NCBI RefSeq assembly: GCF_007830445.1
Contig: NZ_VLKR01000043.1
Span: 1-41,852, forward strand
Direction of reading: 5' to 3'
From: Sphingobacterium siyangense
GTDB lineage: Bacteria; Bacteroidota; Bacteroidia; Sphingobacteriales; Sphingobacteriaceae
Length of the DNA: 41,852 nt
The first letter of the stretch is position 1. Each line of letters opens with the position of its first letter. The notes below the pieces were generated by a model that had not been told where the DNA came from, ran no database searches, and saw only the letters and a program-made list of their open reading frames with translations. The position numbers were made by a program, and so were the translations under genes. This document shows, in pieces, positions 1 to 8,531 of this stretch.

Positions 1-287
1 ATGCATGTGATGAGTTTAAGCTTATGCTAAATAAAAACGGTATAAAACAGAGCATGAGCCGTAAAGGTAACTGCTGGGATAACGCTGTAGCTGAAAGCTT
101 TTTCAAAACACTGAAAACAGAATGCATATACCAGCATAAATTTCCTAATAGGGAGCTTGCAAAGCTAGAGGTCTTCAGGTACATTGAAGGATTTTACCAC
201 GCCAAAAGGATACATTCTGCAATTGGATATAGAACGCCAAATGAAATGGAAATGTTCTACCGATCAAAACAGAAATTAGCAGCATAA
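1..287 (+). CDS. IS3-family transposase (OrfB), C-terminal fragment
   Basis: This is the end of the DDE integrase-fold transposase, and the frame is open to the left edge of the window. The block SMSRKGNCWDNAVAESFFKT is the hallmark around the third catalytic acidic residue (the Glu of AESFF). It is followed by the typical ending with YHAKRIHSAIGYRTPNEME. The ATG at 24 is internal to the protein, since in-frame codons continue upstream to position 3 without a stop. The rest of the gene lies outside the window. Confidence 0.9.
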   Translation, partial: ACDEFKLMLNKNGIKQSMSRKGNCWDNAVAESFFKTLKTECIYQHKFPNRELAKLEVFRYIEGFYHAKRIHSAIGYRTPNEMEMFYRSKQKLAA

Positions 288-310
288 AAAGTCTCCACTT
301 TTAAGTTGCA
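1..310 (+). mobile_element. IS3-family insertion sequence, right end only
   Basis: The window opens inside an IS3-family element. It holds the C-terminal part of the transposase and a short non-coding tail. Read inward from about 310, the terminus starts TGCAACTTAAAAGTGG, which fits the TG...CA ends of this family. Directly after 310 an unrelated reading frame is open (I-P-I-N-L-A-A-E), which belongs to a conjugation gene, so the element is inserted in that gene. The left end and the target duplication lie outside the window, and the boundary is uncertain by a few bases. Confidence 0.75.
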
Positions 311-583
311 ATTCCAATAAACCTTGCCGCCGAAGTCTCCGAGTTTGTTCTACAAGAGGAAAAAAACGTACTGATGGATTACGAAAAAAGAGACCACCTC
401 ATGCGGAAGATTATTTTGGAACTGAAAGTAATCCGGGCATTGGTGTTCAGCATGGAGAGGTCAATGTATTATGCAAAGATCAACGGCGTATTGAAAATGG
501 CGAACCCATACCGAAACTTTATCAACATGGACAAACGCAAAGCGGACGAGATCATACGGAACTATTATCTACTAAAGGACTAA
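311..583 (+). pseudogene. Conjugation protein, 3' remnant cut by the IS3 element
   Basis: The frame is open from the IS junction and reads NLAAEVSEFVLQEEKNVLMD, then an amphipathic stretch ending in NPYRNFINMDKRKADEIIRN. This is the C-terminal end of a secreted or periplasmic protein that precedes TraJ in Bacteroidetes conjugative elements, in a position comparable to TraI/VirB5-like proteins. I recognise the pattern but cannot fix a family name. The ATG at 374 is internal to the old protein, so a 69-residue translation from it would be a fragment. The N-terminal part should lie on the other side of the insertion sequence, outside the window. Confidence 0.6.
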
Positions 584-669
584 ACATGAAACCATCATGA
601 TTTATTCAAACCACCTAATGGGATGAATAAATCTGATAGCTTCATCACTATTTAAAAACAATTATCCCG

Positions 670-1455
670 ATGAAAAAGATAAATATCATTTGGCTACTGC
701 TGTTCCTATTTTTCACAGGAACGATGGCCCAGAACGTGAAGCGACAGACCGATAAACATATCGTGAACCAACAGGAACGCATGGTTCATAAGCAATGGGA
801 TCGCAAGAAGTTTACGCCGACAAGTGGCTTTCTCGGTCTCAACTATCAATATTGGCTCACCTGGGCGTGGCATCCCAACTACCCCAAGACCGACCGCCGA
901 CCGTTGAGCGGTACAGGCCCGCAGACCTTGCGGATGGGTATGGTACTGGCCATGCAACAGACGGACGAAGCCTATAAAAAACACGCCGACACGATCCGAA
1001 ATGTGGCGGTGACCGAAGCCCTCAATTATTCCGGTGTGGTCACAGATGCCGATCCCTTATGGCTCCTATATTACCGCAAGGAATTTGGAAACCTTATCGA
1101 CGGAACAGAGGCCGATCCGCTCGCCGGACTTTCACCGGACGTCGGGGAGTATTTGAGAAATAAAGGTCTATTGGAATGGTACAGCGAAGAACGTGCAGAA
1201 CTTAAAGAACGGTTGGAAGCAGCCCGAACAACCACGCTTGACCGAGGTAGCCGTATCATGGCCTATCACCGTTTGCTTGGGGAGCATAGAAAACTACTGT
1301 CCGCATGGGAAGCCAAAAAGAACTATGCCGCCAAATTCCTTTCATTGGCCAAGAACCGTGACCGCCTGCAAAGCGATAACCCCGATCTGCCGGAGTTTGC
1401 AACGGATCGTTCCGACGTCCAGATTGCGGAGGACATCCTAAAAAGAACCCATTAA
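670..1455 (+). CDS. Exported conjugation-associated protein, possibly DUF5045-like
   Basis: This 261-residue protein has an N-terminal signal peptide: Met-Lys-Lys, a hydrophobic core over residues 5-20, and a cleavage-like Met-Ala-Gln. The mature part is hydrophilic and rich in Trp and Tyr (LNYQYWLTWAWHPNY), then helical and charged. Genes of this size and type sit just before traJ in Bacteroidetes conjugative elements, so it is probably a periplasmic component of the mating apparatus. No catalytic motif is visible. I think it belongs to the DUF5045-type proteins found in these operons, but that name is from memory and unverified. It lies 18 bases upstream of traJ and is co-oriented with it. 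Confidence 0.6.
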   Translation: MKKINIIWLLLFLFFTGTMAQNVKRQTDKHIVNQQERMVHKQWDRKKFTPTSGFLGLNYQYWLTWAWHPNYPKTDRRPLSGTGPQTLRMGMVLAMQQTDEAYKKHADTIRNVAVTEALNYSGVVTDADPLWLLYYRKEFGNLIDGTEADPLAGLSPDVGEYLRNKGLLEWYSEERAELKERLEAARTTTLDRGSRIMAYHRLLGEHRKLLSAWEAKKNYAAKFLSLAKNRDRLQSDNPDLPEFATDRSDVQIAEDILKRTH

Positions 1456-1473
1456 CCAAAATCAGATTACTTT

Positions 1474-2616
1474 ATGGACTTTATCAACATAACGGGGCTA
1501 ATGCCCCGTTTTTTATTGCAGGGAAATCCTGTAAATGTGCCGGACTCATTTAAAGACACGTTCAATTTTTTACAGGGGAACGGTGTCTATGAGGAGGGTG
1601 TTATGCACTTTCTCAAAGGCATGAAAAACACGATATGGACGCACTTCGATACGTTCATCACCGATGCACAGGCCCTTGCCGCTATTTTTATGCTCATATT
1701 CTTTGCCATCAAATCATACGAAATGATGGCGGGCGACAAAAAAATGGAAATCATGCCTTTATTACGCCCGTTCGGGCTGGTCATGGTCATTATCTGGTGG
1801 GGTACGTTTACCCGCGTACTGGCATACCCCACCGACATCGTGGCCGCCAAGACGGAAAGCCTGTTTGACAGCGGACAGATCGAGGTTAACAACCTACGCC
1901 TGCAACGTGCAAAACTCATGGTGGACGTTGCCGACCAACTGACCACCATACAGGCCGAAACAGAGATCGCCGAAAAAGAAGCCGATACGTGGTACGGTCA
2001 GGCATGGGATGCGGTCACCTCAACGGTAAAAGAGGGTTTTGCTTCGGTATGGAACCCAATCGTTGAACTTAAAAACCGTATGCAAGTGGGATTACAGCTA
2101 CTGGCGACCTATACCTTAGAAACGTTGGCCGTCTGGGTATTGCGCATCTGCGTTTATATCATATTCATTATACAGATCATCTATTCGACCATCCTTATCA
2201 TTTTAGGCCCGTTTAGTGTTGCCGTAAGTATCCTGCCTGCCTTTAGGGATTCCTTTGGTACGTGGATAGCCCGGTTTATCGCCGTTAATCTCTATTCGGG
2301 CATTGCCTATCTGGTCATGCACGTAGCCAGTTTATTCCAACAGTATGCAATGGAAGCCGAGATCACAAGGTATCAGCAGCTCCTTGAAAGTACGGGCGAC
2401 ACATTGGAGAAGATGGGCTGGTTTGCGGGCAATGGACTTTTGAGTTTCGGCATCGTCATCGTGACGTTTCTGATCGGAGGACTGACCATGCTCACCGTGC
2501 CGAGTATCAGCACATGGATCGTATCGACATCCGGCATCACCTCTGCCGCAAGCACAATGGGACGCGGAGCATCCAATATGGGCCGTGCCGCAAGAAAGAT
2601 CATCGCCAAGTTTTAA
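1474..2616 (+). CDS. traJ: Conjugative transposon protein TraJ (VirB6/TrbL-like)
   Basis: This 380-residue inner-membrane protein belongs to the Bacteroidetes TraJ family, the polytopic VirB6/TrbL-like channel component of the transfer type IV secretion system. Early landmarks are GVYEEGVMHFLKGMKNTIW and a membrane segment AIFMLIFFAIKSYEMM. A second segment follows (FGLVMVIIWWGTF). A helical loop covers about residues 130-200, and three further hydrophobic blocks sit at roughly 220-255, 270-290 and 325-355. The C-terminus is rich in Gly, Ser and Ala. Length and order (before traK) match the family. The start at 1474 follows the previous stop by 18 bases. Confidence 0.9.
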   Translation: MDFINITGLMPRFLLQGNPVNVPDSFKDTFNFLQGNGVYEEGVMHFLKGMKNTIWTHFDTFITDAQALAAIFMLIFFAIKSYEMMAGDKKMEIMPLLRPFGLVMVIIWWGTFTRVLAYPTDIVAAKTESLFDSGQIEVNNLRLQRAKLMVDVADQLTTIQAETEIAEKEADTWYGQAWDAVTSTVKEGFASVWNPIVELKNRMQVGLQLLATYTLETLAVWVLRICVYIIFIIQIIYSTILIILGPFSVAVSILPAFRDSFGTWIARFIAVNLYSGIAYLVMHVASLFQQYAMEAEITRYQQLLESTGDTLEKMGWFAGNGLLSFGIVIVTFLIGGLTMLTVPSISTWIVSTSGITSAASTMGRGASNMGRAARKIIAKF

Positions 2617-2637
2617 CCCTTTTAAACACTTCATTTC

Positions 2638-3258
2638 ATGATAATAAAAAATATCGAAGCCAAGATCAGGCTTGCCACTTTTATTGCAGGGGCAAGCCTG
2701 ATCGCCGCCCTGCTCATGGTGGTGGCGGTATCTTTTTTTGCCTACAAACAGGTGGGCAATGCACGGAAATCCGTGTATATACTTGATGCCAATAATGTAC
2801 CCATCTCCGCAAGCCAAACCGACGTAGAGGTAAACAGGCCCGTGGAATACCGTACACATATCAACCTTTTCCATTCACTGTTCTTTACGCTCGCGCCCGA
2901 CGAAAAGTTTATCGAATACCAGATGAAAAAAGCTATGTACCTGATCGATGAATCCGGTGCATTGCAGTACAACAACCTGCGGGAAAAAGGCTTTTTTAAC
3001 TCCGTGCTATCGTCCAGCTCCGTGCTCACCATTCAAACGGACTCTATCCACGTCGATCCGGTAAAGAAATACTTTAAGTTTTATGGCAAACAGACCATAG
3101 ATCGGCGCAGCTCTACCGTAATACGCTCGCTGGTAACAGAGGGCTATTTACGGGATCTTGAAATGCGAACGGAGAACAATGGTCACGGTGTACTGATAAC
3201 CCGATGGAAAACACTCGAAAACAAAGACATCAGCTATGTTCAAAAAAATAACTTCTAA
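2638..3258 (+). CDS. traK: Conjugative transposon protein TraK (VirB8-like)
   Basis: This 206-residue protein matches the Bacteroidetes TraK family in size, order and topology. A short cytosolic N-terminus (IKNIEAKIRLATF) is followed by one transmembrane helix at about residues 18-40 and a periplasmic domain containing RPVEYRTHINLFHSLFFTL. These proteins are the VirB8-like scaffold linking the inner-membrane channel to the periplasmic core. The start lies 21 bases after traJ. The end overlaps the next gene by 23 bases, indicating translational coupling. Confidence 0.88.
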   Translation: MIIKNIEAKIRLATFIAGASLIAALLMVVAVSFFAYKQVGNARKSVYILDANNVPISASQTDVEVNRPVEYRTHINLFHSLFFTLAPDEKFIEYQMKKAMYLIDESGALQYNNLREKGFFNSVLSSSSVLTIQTDSIHVDPVKKYFKFYGKQTIDRRSSTVIRSLVTEGYLRDLEMRTENNGHGVLITRWKTLENKDISYVQKNNF

Positions 3259-3676
3259 CCGACCACCTGACACCACGTTGTGGACAGCTTTTTATAAGGA
3301 GTTTGGCAAGTACATCGATGGGAGCATCATACGTACCAAACGGTTTCTTGAAGCCCGGCCACGTGCTGTATTTTCGGCAATGGTCCTAAGTATCCTCGTT
3401 TCCGTTGGATGCTTTCTTTTTCTCCCAAAGGAAATGCCGAAGAAAGAACCCTTACAACTGTCCGTGCAACAGCCCCTAATGGACGGTATGGGCGGTATTG
3501 TCACCACCGTTTCAGCTTTAAAGGAACTGCTTGAAATCCGTACCGTCCTTGACACGCTTATGCAAAAGGACAGTTTGGACAGTGCCGACAGCCTGCTGAT
3601 GGAAAGTGCCATCGACAGGATGCAAATACTCGAAAAACGACTGGCCGAAGCAAACAAACACCCAAATTCACCCTAA
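3236..3676 (+). CDS. Single-pass membrane protein at the TraL position
   Basis: This 146-residue protein starts inside the end of traK (23-base overlap) and stops 15 bases before traM. It has a cytosolic N-terminus, one transmembrane helix at about residues 45-64 (AVFSAMVLSILVSVGCFLFL), and a periplasmic tail that looks alpha-helical (residues 90-140, rich in Leu, Asp and Ser). In Bacteroidetes conjugative transposons the slot between traK and traM is held by TraL, usually about 100 residues. This protein is longer, and I do not recognise TraL-specific motifs. It is a likely structural part of the mating channel; the exact family is uncertain. Confidence 0.7.
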   Translation: MFKKITSNRPPDTTLWTAFYKEFGKYIDGSIIRTKRFLEARPRAVFSAMVLSILVSVGCFLFLPKEMPKKEPLQLSVQQPLMDGMGGIVTTVSALKELLEIRTVLDTLMQKDSLDSADSLLMESAIDRMQILEKRLAEANKHPNSP

Positions 3677-3691
3677 TACAATCCAACAAAC

Positions 3692-4855
3692 ATGAAAATC
3701 AATTTCAGACAACCGCGCTATGTGTTACCCCTCATAGTGCTGCCTTTTCTATGCCTGTTTTTTTACGTCTACCAAACAGGTTTTGCAAAGGAAGAAGCAC
3801 CCCAGCAAGAGGGCGATCCCTTGCAGGGGCAGATTGCCGAAGTATCGGAAGACGTCAAGAACCGTGCGCTGTCCGACAAACTTGCCGCCTACCGTGAGCA
3901 GTACCGCCGTGGTGATGGCTATACGGCCATAGGTCAGTTACAGGAGGAAAGAGCCGAGCAATTCCGGTTCGATGAACTCTACAACGAGGAAGAAAAGCGC
4001 AGGCTTGATTCCATCGAGCGGGCGCTAAAAAATCAGCGACCTGTTTCCACTAACGGAGATTCGGAAAATGACGACCAAGACCGGGCATTGCAACAGGCCC
4101 TTTCCTCATTACAGCGAAAACCCGAACCGACCAAAGCTGAACCGGACAAGACCGATCCGATGGAACTTTTCCGCAAACAGATGGCCTATGCGGACAGTAT
4201 GGCAAGAGCGAATGACCCCGACGAACAGGCTGCCCGCAGGGAACGTGAACGCATGGAGGAAGCGAAAAAAGAACTCGAAAACCAGCCCCGTCTTACCGTT
4301 TCCAAATACGGTACAGGTCAGGGAGTATTCAACACCATCCGCCCCGAAAGCGACAATACTTTCATACAGGCCATCATTGACGAAAACATAACGGGTTATG
4401 CCGATTCCCGTCTACGGATACGGCTTATGGATGACCTATTGGTCGGCCAGCATGTCGTTAAGAAAGGTACGCACGTATTTGCAAGGATTTCCGGTTTTTC
4501 AGGACAACGGGTGCTGCTTACCATCACGTCCATTATGCACGAAAACAACATATTGCCCGTGAGGCTCGAAATCTACGATAATGACGGTTCCCCCGGACTG
4601 TACGTGCCCGCTTCGGCATTCAGGGAGTTTAGCCGCGAGCTTGGCGGTAACACCACGCAGGGAATTACCCTGCAACAACAGGCCGAAAACAACAGCCAGT
4701 TGGTCATGAGTGCCATTCAGCGGATGTTCCAATCCACAACGACCGCCGTATCAAAGCATATTCGGAAGAACAGGGCCAAACTGAAATTCAATACGATGGT
4801 GTACCTCATCGATCCCCAGGCACTCCGCCAAAACCAACAGAACTACAAACAGTAA
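3692..4855 (+). CDS. traM: Conjugative transposon protein TraM (VirB10-like)
   Basis: This 387-residue protein of the TraM family is the VirB10-like component spanning the periplasm from the inner membrane. A single N-terminal membrane anchor lies at about residues 10-28. A long charged linker follows (about 40-210, many Glu, Arg, Gln and Pro). The conserved C-terminal beta-rich domain begins near ITGYADSRLRIRLMDDLLVG and contains KKGTHVFARISGFSGQRVLL and LEIYDNDGSPGLYVPASAF. Length, layout and position between the TraL-position gene and traN fit the family. It is co-transcribed with short spacings on both sides. Confidence 0.92.
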   Translation: MKINFRQPRYVLPLIVLPFLCLFFYVYQTGFAKEEAPQQEGDPLQGQIAEVSEDVKNRALSDKLAAYREQYRRGDGYTAIGQLQEERAEQFRFDELYNEEEKRRLDSIERALKNQRPVSTNGDSENDDQDRALQQALSSLQRKPEPTKAEPDKTDPMELFRKQMAYADSMARANDPDEQAARRERERMEEAKKELENQPRLTVSKYGTGQGVFNTIRPESDNTFIQAIIDENITGYADSRLRIRLMDDLLVGQHVVKKGTHVFARISGFSGQRVLLTITSIMHENNILPVRLEIYDNDGSPGLYVPASAFREFSRELGGNTTQGITLQQQAENNSQLVMSAIQRMFQSTTTAVSKHIRKNRAKLKFNTMVYLIDPQALRQNQQNYKQ

Positions 4856-4875
4856 AACCATTTTAAGAATTCACC

Positions 4876-5724
4876 ATGAAAAAGAGACATCATTTTCTTA
4901 TCCTTTTCCTTTTATGTTGTATCGGATATTCCGCCCACAGTCAACAGGCTACGGATACCCGATTAGGAACACTTCCCGAACTAAGCCTGCACCGTGGCCA
5001 TACGGTGCATATCCTTTCACCCGAACCCATCCAATACGTTGACATCGCTTCGCACCATGTAACGGGCGACCTGCCCCTTGAAAACGTATTGCGGATCAAA
5101 TTGAATGAGGATACCACGCAGACAGAACACCTCGATTATGAACTTGGAACAGTTACCATTATGGGCGATAATTTCGTGGCGCAATACCGTCTTACGGCCC
5201 CATTATGGATTAATGACGAGAGCATTCCGGCCATGCTGGAAATCAAACCGGAACACACCCGGCCTTTGGAACTTTCGGAAATCGGATTAAGCCGTAGCAA
5301 TATGAAAAACCTTGCGCTCGGCCTGCTTACAAAAAGTGTTCACGATCCTGTACGAAGCACAAAGGAATACGGTGTAGGCATTGTACTTAACGGTATCAGC
5401 ACATTGGGCGATTATATCTTTCTTGACGTATCATTTACCAATACCTCAAACCTTTCTTACAATGTGGATGAACTCCGGTTTTTCATTGAGGACAAGAAAA
5501 TCACCAAAGCAACCAACGTGCAGACCGTCGAGATTAAACCCTTGTGGCAATACCAACCACTGACGGAATTTAAGAAGAAACACCGCAATGTGTTCGTACT
5601 AAAAAAGGCAACCTTTCCCGGCAGTAAGGTTCTTCGGGTAACGCTCACCGAAAAACAGATTTCAGGACGTACGGTCAACCTAAAAATAAAGTACGGCGAT
5701 ATTCTGAAAGCCGACACCTTGTAG
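4876..5724 (+). CDS. traN: Conjugative transposon protein TraN (VirB9-like, DUF4138)
   Basis: This 282-residue exported protein has a signal peptide in its first 22 residues (LILFLLCCIGYSAHSQQ). The conserved beginning HRGHTVHILSPEPIQYVDIA and the later block NTSNLSYNVDELRFFIEDKK are typical of TraN (DUF4138), the VirB9-like outer-membrane-complex partner of TraM. It lies 20 bases after traM and 35 before the coupling-protein gene. No TraO, TraP or TraQ genes follow, so this is a shorter version of the operon than in CTnDOT-type elements. Confidence 0.9.
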   Translation: MKKRHHFLILFLLCCIGYSAHSQQATDTRLGTLPELSLHRGHTVHILSPEPIQYVDIASHHVTGDLPLENVLRIKLNEDTTQTEHLDYELGTVTIMGDNFVAQYRLTAPLWINDESIPAMLEIKPEHTRPLELSEIGLSRSNMKNLALGLLTKSVHDPVRSTKEYGVGIVLNGISTLGDYIFLDVSFTNTSNLSYNVDELRFFIEDKKITKATNVQTVEIKPLWQYQPLTEFKKKHRNVFVLKKATFPGSKVLRVTLTEKQISGRTVNLKIKYGDILKADTL

Positions 5725-5759
5725 GTCGGCTGTATCCAACCATTAAAAATCAAATTATT

Positions 5760-7796
5760 ATGGAGGAAACCAAAGAGCAACAGGGGCTTTACCGTTCCCT
5801 GCAATTTGGCATATACCTATCCGTTGTCCTCGAAGTATTTCTTTTTTTCTATGTAGATAGCTTCCTCTTCACAGGAACAACCAATAACGGGTTGTTCCTG
5901 TTTGCGGAGAAACTTTCGAGGGTGCCGTTCTATGCCGAACTGATAAACAGCAAACTCTTTACACTCGTGCTGATCTGTCTGGTCTCCGTCGGAACACTGA
6001 GCCGAAAGAAAAAAGACCTCAATCCCAAGACCCAGATCGTATATCCTTTGGCATTGGGGATGCTTATCCTTTTTTCGGGACTATGGTTGCAGGGGCGTGA
6101 AGCAACCCCGATATGGCAATCGGTCAATTGGTATGACCTCGCCTATGTCACGAGTGCTTTTGCGGGAGCGATTTTGGTACACATGGCAATGGACAATGTA
6201 TCCAAGATCATAAGATCCAATCTGGGAAAGGATCGCTGGAACGTCGAAGAAGAATCCTTTATGCAGCCGACCCAGCCCGTCGTAAGCCCGTATGCAATCA
6301 ATATTCCGACCTTGTTCTATTACAAAGGAAAAGTCCGTAGAGGGTATATCTTAATTGAAAATATTTTTAGGGGCCTGCTTCTTTGCGGGGTTCCGGGCAG
6401 TGGAAAATCGTTTGGGATCATCATGCCGATCATCCGCCAAATGCTGGCCAATTCGTTTACCATGTGCCTATACGATCTGAAATACCCCGATCTCGGCAAA
6501 ATTGCCTATTATCATTACCTGCTTGCCAAGCAGAACGGTCGGTGCAAGAATTACCGCTTCCATGTTATCAACCTCAATGAACCCGAAAAGAGCAGACGGG
6601 TAAACCCTTTGAAACGGGAGTATCTTAATACCCTTGCAGATGCTTCGGAAACGGCCGAAGCGCTCGTTGAAGCATTGAAAAAGGGAGACAAAAGCGGTGG
6701 TAGCGACCAATTCTTTACACAGTCTGCGATCAACTTCCTTGCCGCCTGTATTTACTTTTTCAGTAGCTATCAAGATGGACGCTATTCCAGTCTGCCCCAT
6801 ATACTTGCGTTTCTTAATCTGTCTTATGAACAGATTTTTACGGTGCTGTTCAGTAACGGGGAGCTTGCTTCCCTTTTGTCGCCGTTCATGTCTGCCTACA
6901 AGGCGAAATCGTACGATCAGTTGGAGGGGCAAGTTGGAACGCTAAAAATCTTTATCAGCAGAATGGCCACCAAAGAAACGTTCTGGGTTTTCGGTGCGGA
7001 TGATTTTGAACTACAGGTCAGCAACCCCAAACACCCCGGTGTTCTGGTGCTTGCCAATGACCCGCGAACCCAGAGCATCAACTCCGCTTGTCTGTCGGTG
7101 GTACTTAATCGGGTAACCAAACTTATCAATACGAAAGGCAATTTACCCATCGGTTTAGTGGTGGATGAGGCCACAAGCCTCTATATTCACCGTGTTGACT
7201 TATTGGTGGCACAGAGCAGATCCAATTTTTCTGGGGTGGTCTTGGGGCTTCAGGAGTTGCCTATGTTACGCCAACAATACGGTAAGGAAACGGCCGAAAC
7301 GATCACGTCCATCATGGGTAATGTACTGTCCGGTGCGGTCAGGAGCAAAGAAACGTTAGAATGGCTGGAACGTCTGTTTGGCAAGGTCAAGCAGACGGGA
7401 GAAAGCCTAAGCATCGACCGTACGAAAACCTCGCTATCCCTGAATGAAAAACTTGAACCGCTGATACCCGCCGGAAAGATAGCATCATTAAAAGCGGGTG
7501 AAATTGTCGGCATCGTTGCCCGTGATACAATGGAAACCTACACGGGCAAATACGAGACCACGGCGGTTAACTGCCGTGTCAATCTGGACATGGAAGCCAT
7601 CAAAAAAGAAGAAGCAAATTATCGGGAACTGCCGACCTATTACGACTTTGGTGATCGAAAAGAAGAAATCCTATTGGACAATTTTTTCCGTATCAACAGG
7701 GAGGTTGAAGAAATTATCGAACAGTTTATTCCCGTTCAGGACAACATACAATTCCCCACACCAAGTGAAATAACGGAGTACAACAAAAGAAAATAG
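5760..7796 (+). CDS. Type IV coupling protein (TraG/VirD4-like, YWFCY type)
   Basis: This 678-residue ATPase would deliver relaxase-bound DNA to the secretion channel. Membrane helices at the N-terminus (about 15-35, 45-70, 80-105 and 120-140) anchor it in the inner membrane. The nucleotide-binding core has a Walker A motif GVPGSGKSF near residue 210 and a Walker B-like GLVVDEATSLY near 466-476. The latter has Thr-Ser where the second copy in this window has Pro-Ser. The stretch RRVNPLKREYLNTLADASE and the C-terminal PAGKIASLKAGEIVG are typical of Bacteroidetes coupling proteins. A homologous but truncated copy lies at 40368-41530 on the other strand. Confidence 0.92.
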   Translation: MEETKEQQGLYRSLQFGIYLSVVLEVFLFFYVDSFLFTGTTNNGLFLFAEKLSRVPFYAELINSKLFTLVLICLVSVGTLSRKKKDLNPKTQIVYPLALGMLILFSGLWLQGREATPIWQSVNWYDLAYVTSAFAGAILVHMAMDNVSKIIRSNLGKDRWNVEEESFMQPTQPVVSPYAINIPTLFYYKGKVRRGYILIENIFRGLLLCGVPGSGKSFGIIMPIIRQMLANSFTMCLYDLKYPDLGKIAYYHYLLAKQNGRCKNYRFHVINLNEPEKSRRVNPLKREYLNTLADASETAEALVEALKKGDKSGGSDQFFTQSAINFLAACIYFFSSYQDGRYSSLPHILAFLNLSYEQIFTVLFSNGELASLLSPFMSAYKAKSYDQLEGQVGTLKIFISRMATKETFWVFGADDFELQVSNPKHPGVLVLANDPRTQSINSACLSVVLNRVTKLINTKGNLPIGLVVDEATSLYIHRVDLLVAQSRSNFSGVVLGLQELPMLRQQYGKETAETITSIMGNVLSGAVRSKETLEWLERLFGKVKQTGESLSIDRTKTSLSLNEKLEPLIPAGKIASLKAGEIVGIVARDTMETYTGKYETTAVNCRVNLDMEAIKKEEANYRELPTYYDFGDRKEEILLDNFFRINREVEEIIEQFIPVQDNIQFPTPSEITEYNKRK

Positions 7797-7849
7797 TCAC
7801 CCGACTTTTTTAACGGAATATAAGCCGTTAAACCAAAATCCAAAACATC

Positions 7850-8374
7850 ATGAAGAAATCCGAACGTTCCGCATACCTACGGAACAGAATTGCCGTACCA
7901 AGCCTTTTTTGGGGTTGGTTGATGCTTGTTCCCTTTATGCTTTGTGGACAGGTTATCGACTATAGCCCACCGTTGGACAAGTTAAAGGTTACATCGCCAT
8001 TCGGATACCGTATCCACCCGATCAGCGGTAAGGCTTCACACCATAACGGTGTTGACTTTGCCGCCCGTTCCGATCCCGTTTTCAATGTACTTGACGGCCG
8101 GGTTAAAGAAACAGGAAAACATAAGTTGCTCGGCAAGTACATACGCATAGCACATGGCGAAATAGAAACCATTTACGGGCATCTTTCCCATATACTCGTT
8201 TCACCGCGTGACACGGTTATAGCGGGACAGCCTATAGCCATCACCGGAAGCACAGGCAGAGCGACAGGAGAACACCTGCATTTTTCGGTGAAATTCAACG
8301 GTAAATTCCTTGACCCTTTGAAATTCCTGCGCAGGATAAAAGAAAAATCAGATCAACCCTTAAACATCGAATAA
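7850..8374 (+). CDS. M23-family peptidase (LytM-like), exported
   Basis: This 174-residue putative cell-wall endopeptidase has a hydrophobic N-terminal signal or anchor (about residues 15-33). The zinc-site motifs are intact: His65-x3-Asp69 (HHNGVDFAA) and His142-Leu-His144 (GEHLHFSVKF). Intact motifs suggest an active peptidoglycan hydrolase that opens the wall for the mating channel. It lies 53 bases after the coupling-protein gene and directly before a small acidic ORF that shares the stop-codon region. The second module carries an equivalent gene at 39813-40340. Confidence 0.93.
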   Translation: MKKSERSAYLRNRIAVPSLFWGWLMLVPFMLCGQVIDYSPPLDKLKVTSPFGYRIHPISGKASHHNGVDFAARSDPVFNVLDGRVKETGKHKLLGKYIRIAHGEIETIYGHLSHILVSPRDTVIAGQPIAITGSTGRATGEHLHFSVKFNGKFLDPLKFLRRIKEKSDQPLNIE

Positions 8375-8375
8375 T

Positions 8376-8531
8376 ATGGACTATCATTTAAGATCACTGC
8401 AACAAAAACTAAGTGTTCTGGCCAGTGGTGAGGACATTGGACTAACACCAGCGGAAGCAGCCATTTATGGCGTGGAATACGCCGATGAATGGCCGGACGA
8501 CGAATCCCCGGAGGTGGACGAAGATGAGTAG
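8376..8531 (+). CDS. Small acidic conserved protein upstream of ardC-like gene
   Basis: This is a 51-residue protein (MDYHLRSLQQKLSVLASGED...). It contains the motif GEDIGLTPAEAAIYGVEYAD and a very acidic tail (PDDESPEVDEDE). It starts one base after the M23 gene stop, and its stop overlaps the start of the ArdC-like gene (ATGAGTAG). A clear homolog sits in the same slot in the second module (39656-39820) with GEEIGLTPEEAVIYGISYGD, the same acidic tail and the same overlap. Conservation in two diverged modules shows it is a real gene. Function is unknown; the acidity suggests a protein-binding or DNA-mimic role, which is a guess. Confidence 0.8.
   Translation: MDYHLRSLQQKLSVLASGEDIGLTPAEAAIYGVEYADEWPDDESPEVDEDE

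Noticed and set aside
2332..2874. 180-residue minus-strand frame
   Set aside because: It lies opposite the well-supported traJ and traK genes and has a low-complexity, Cys- and His-rich translation typical of a shadow frame.
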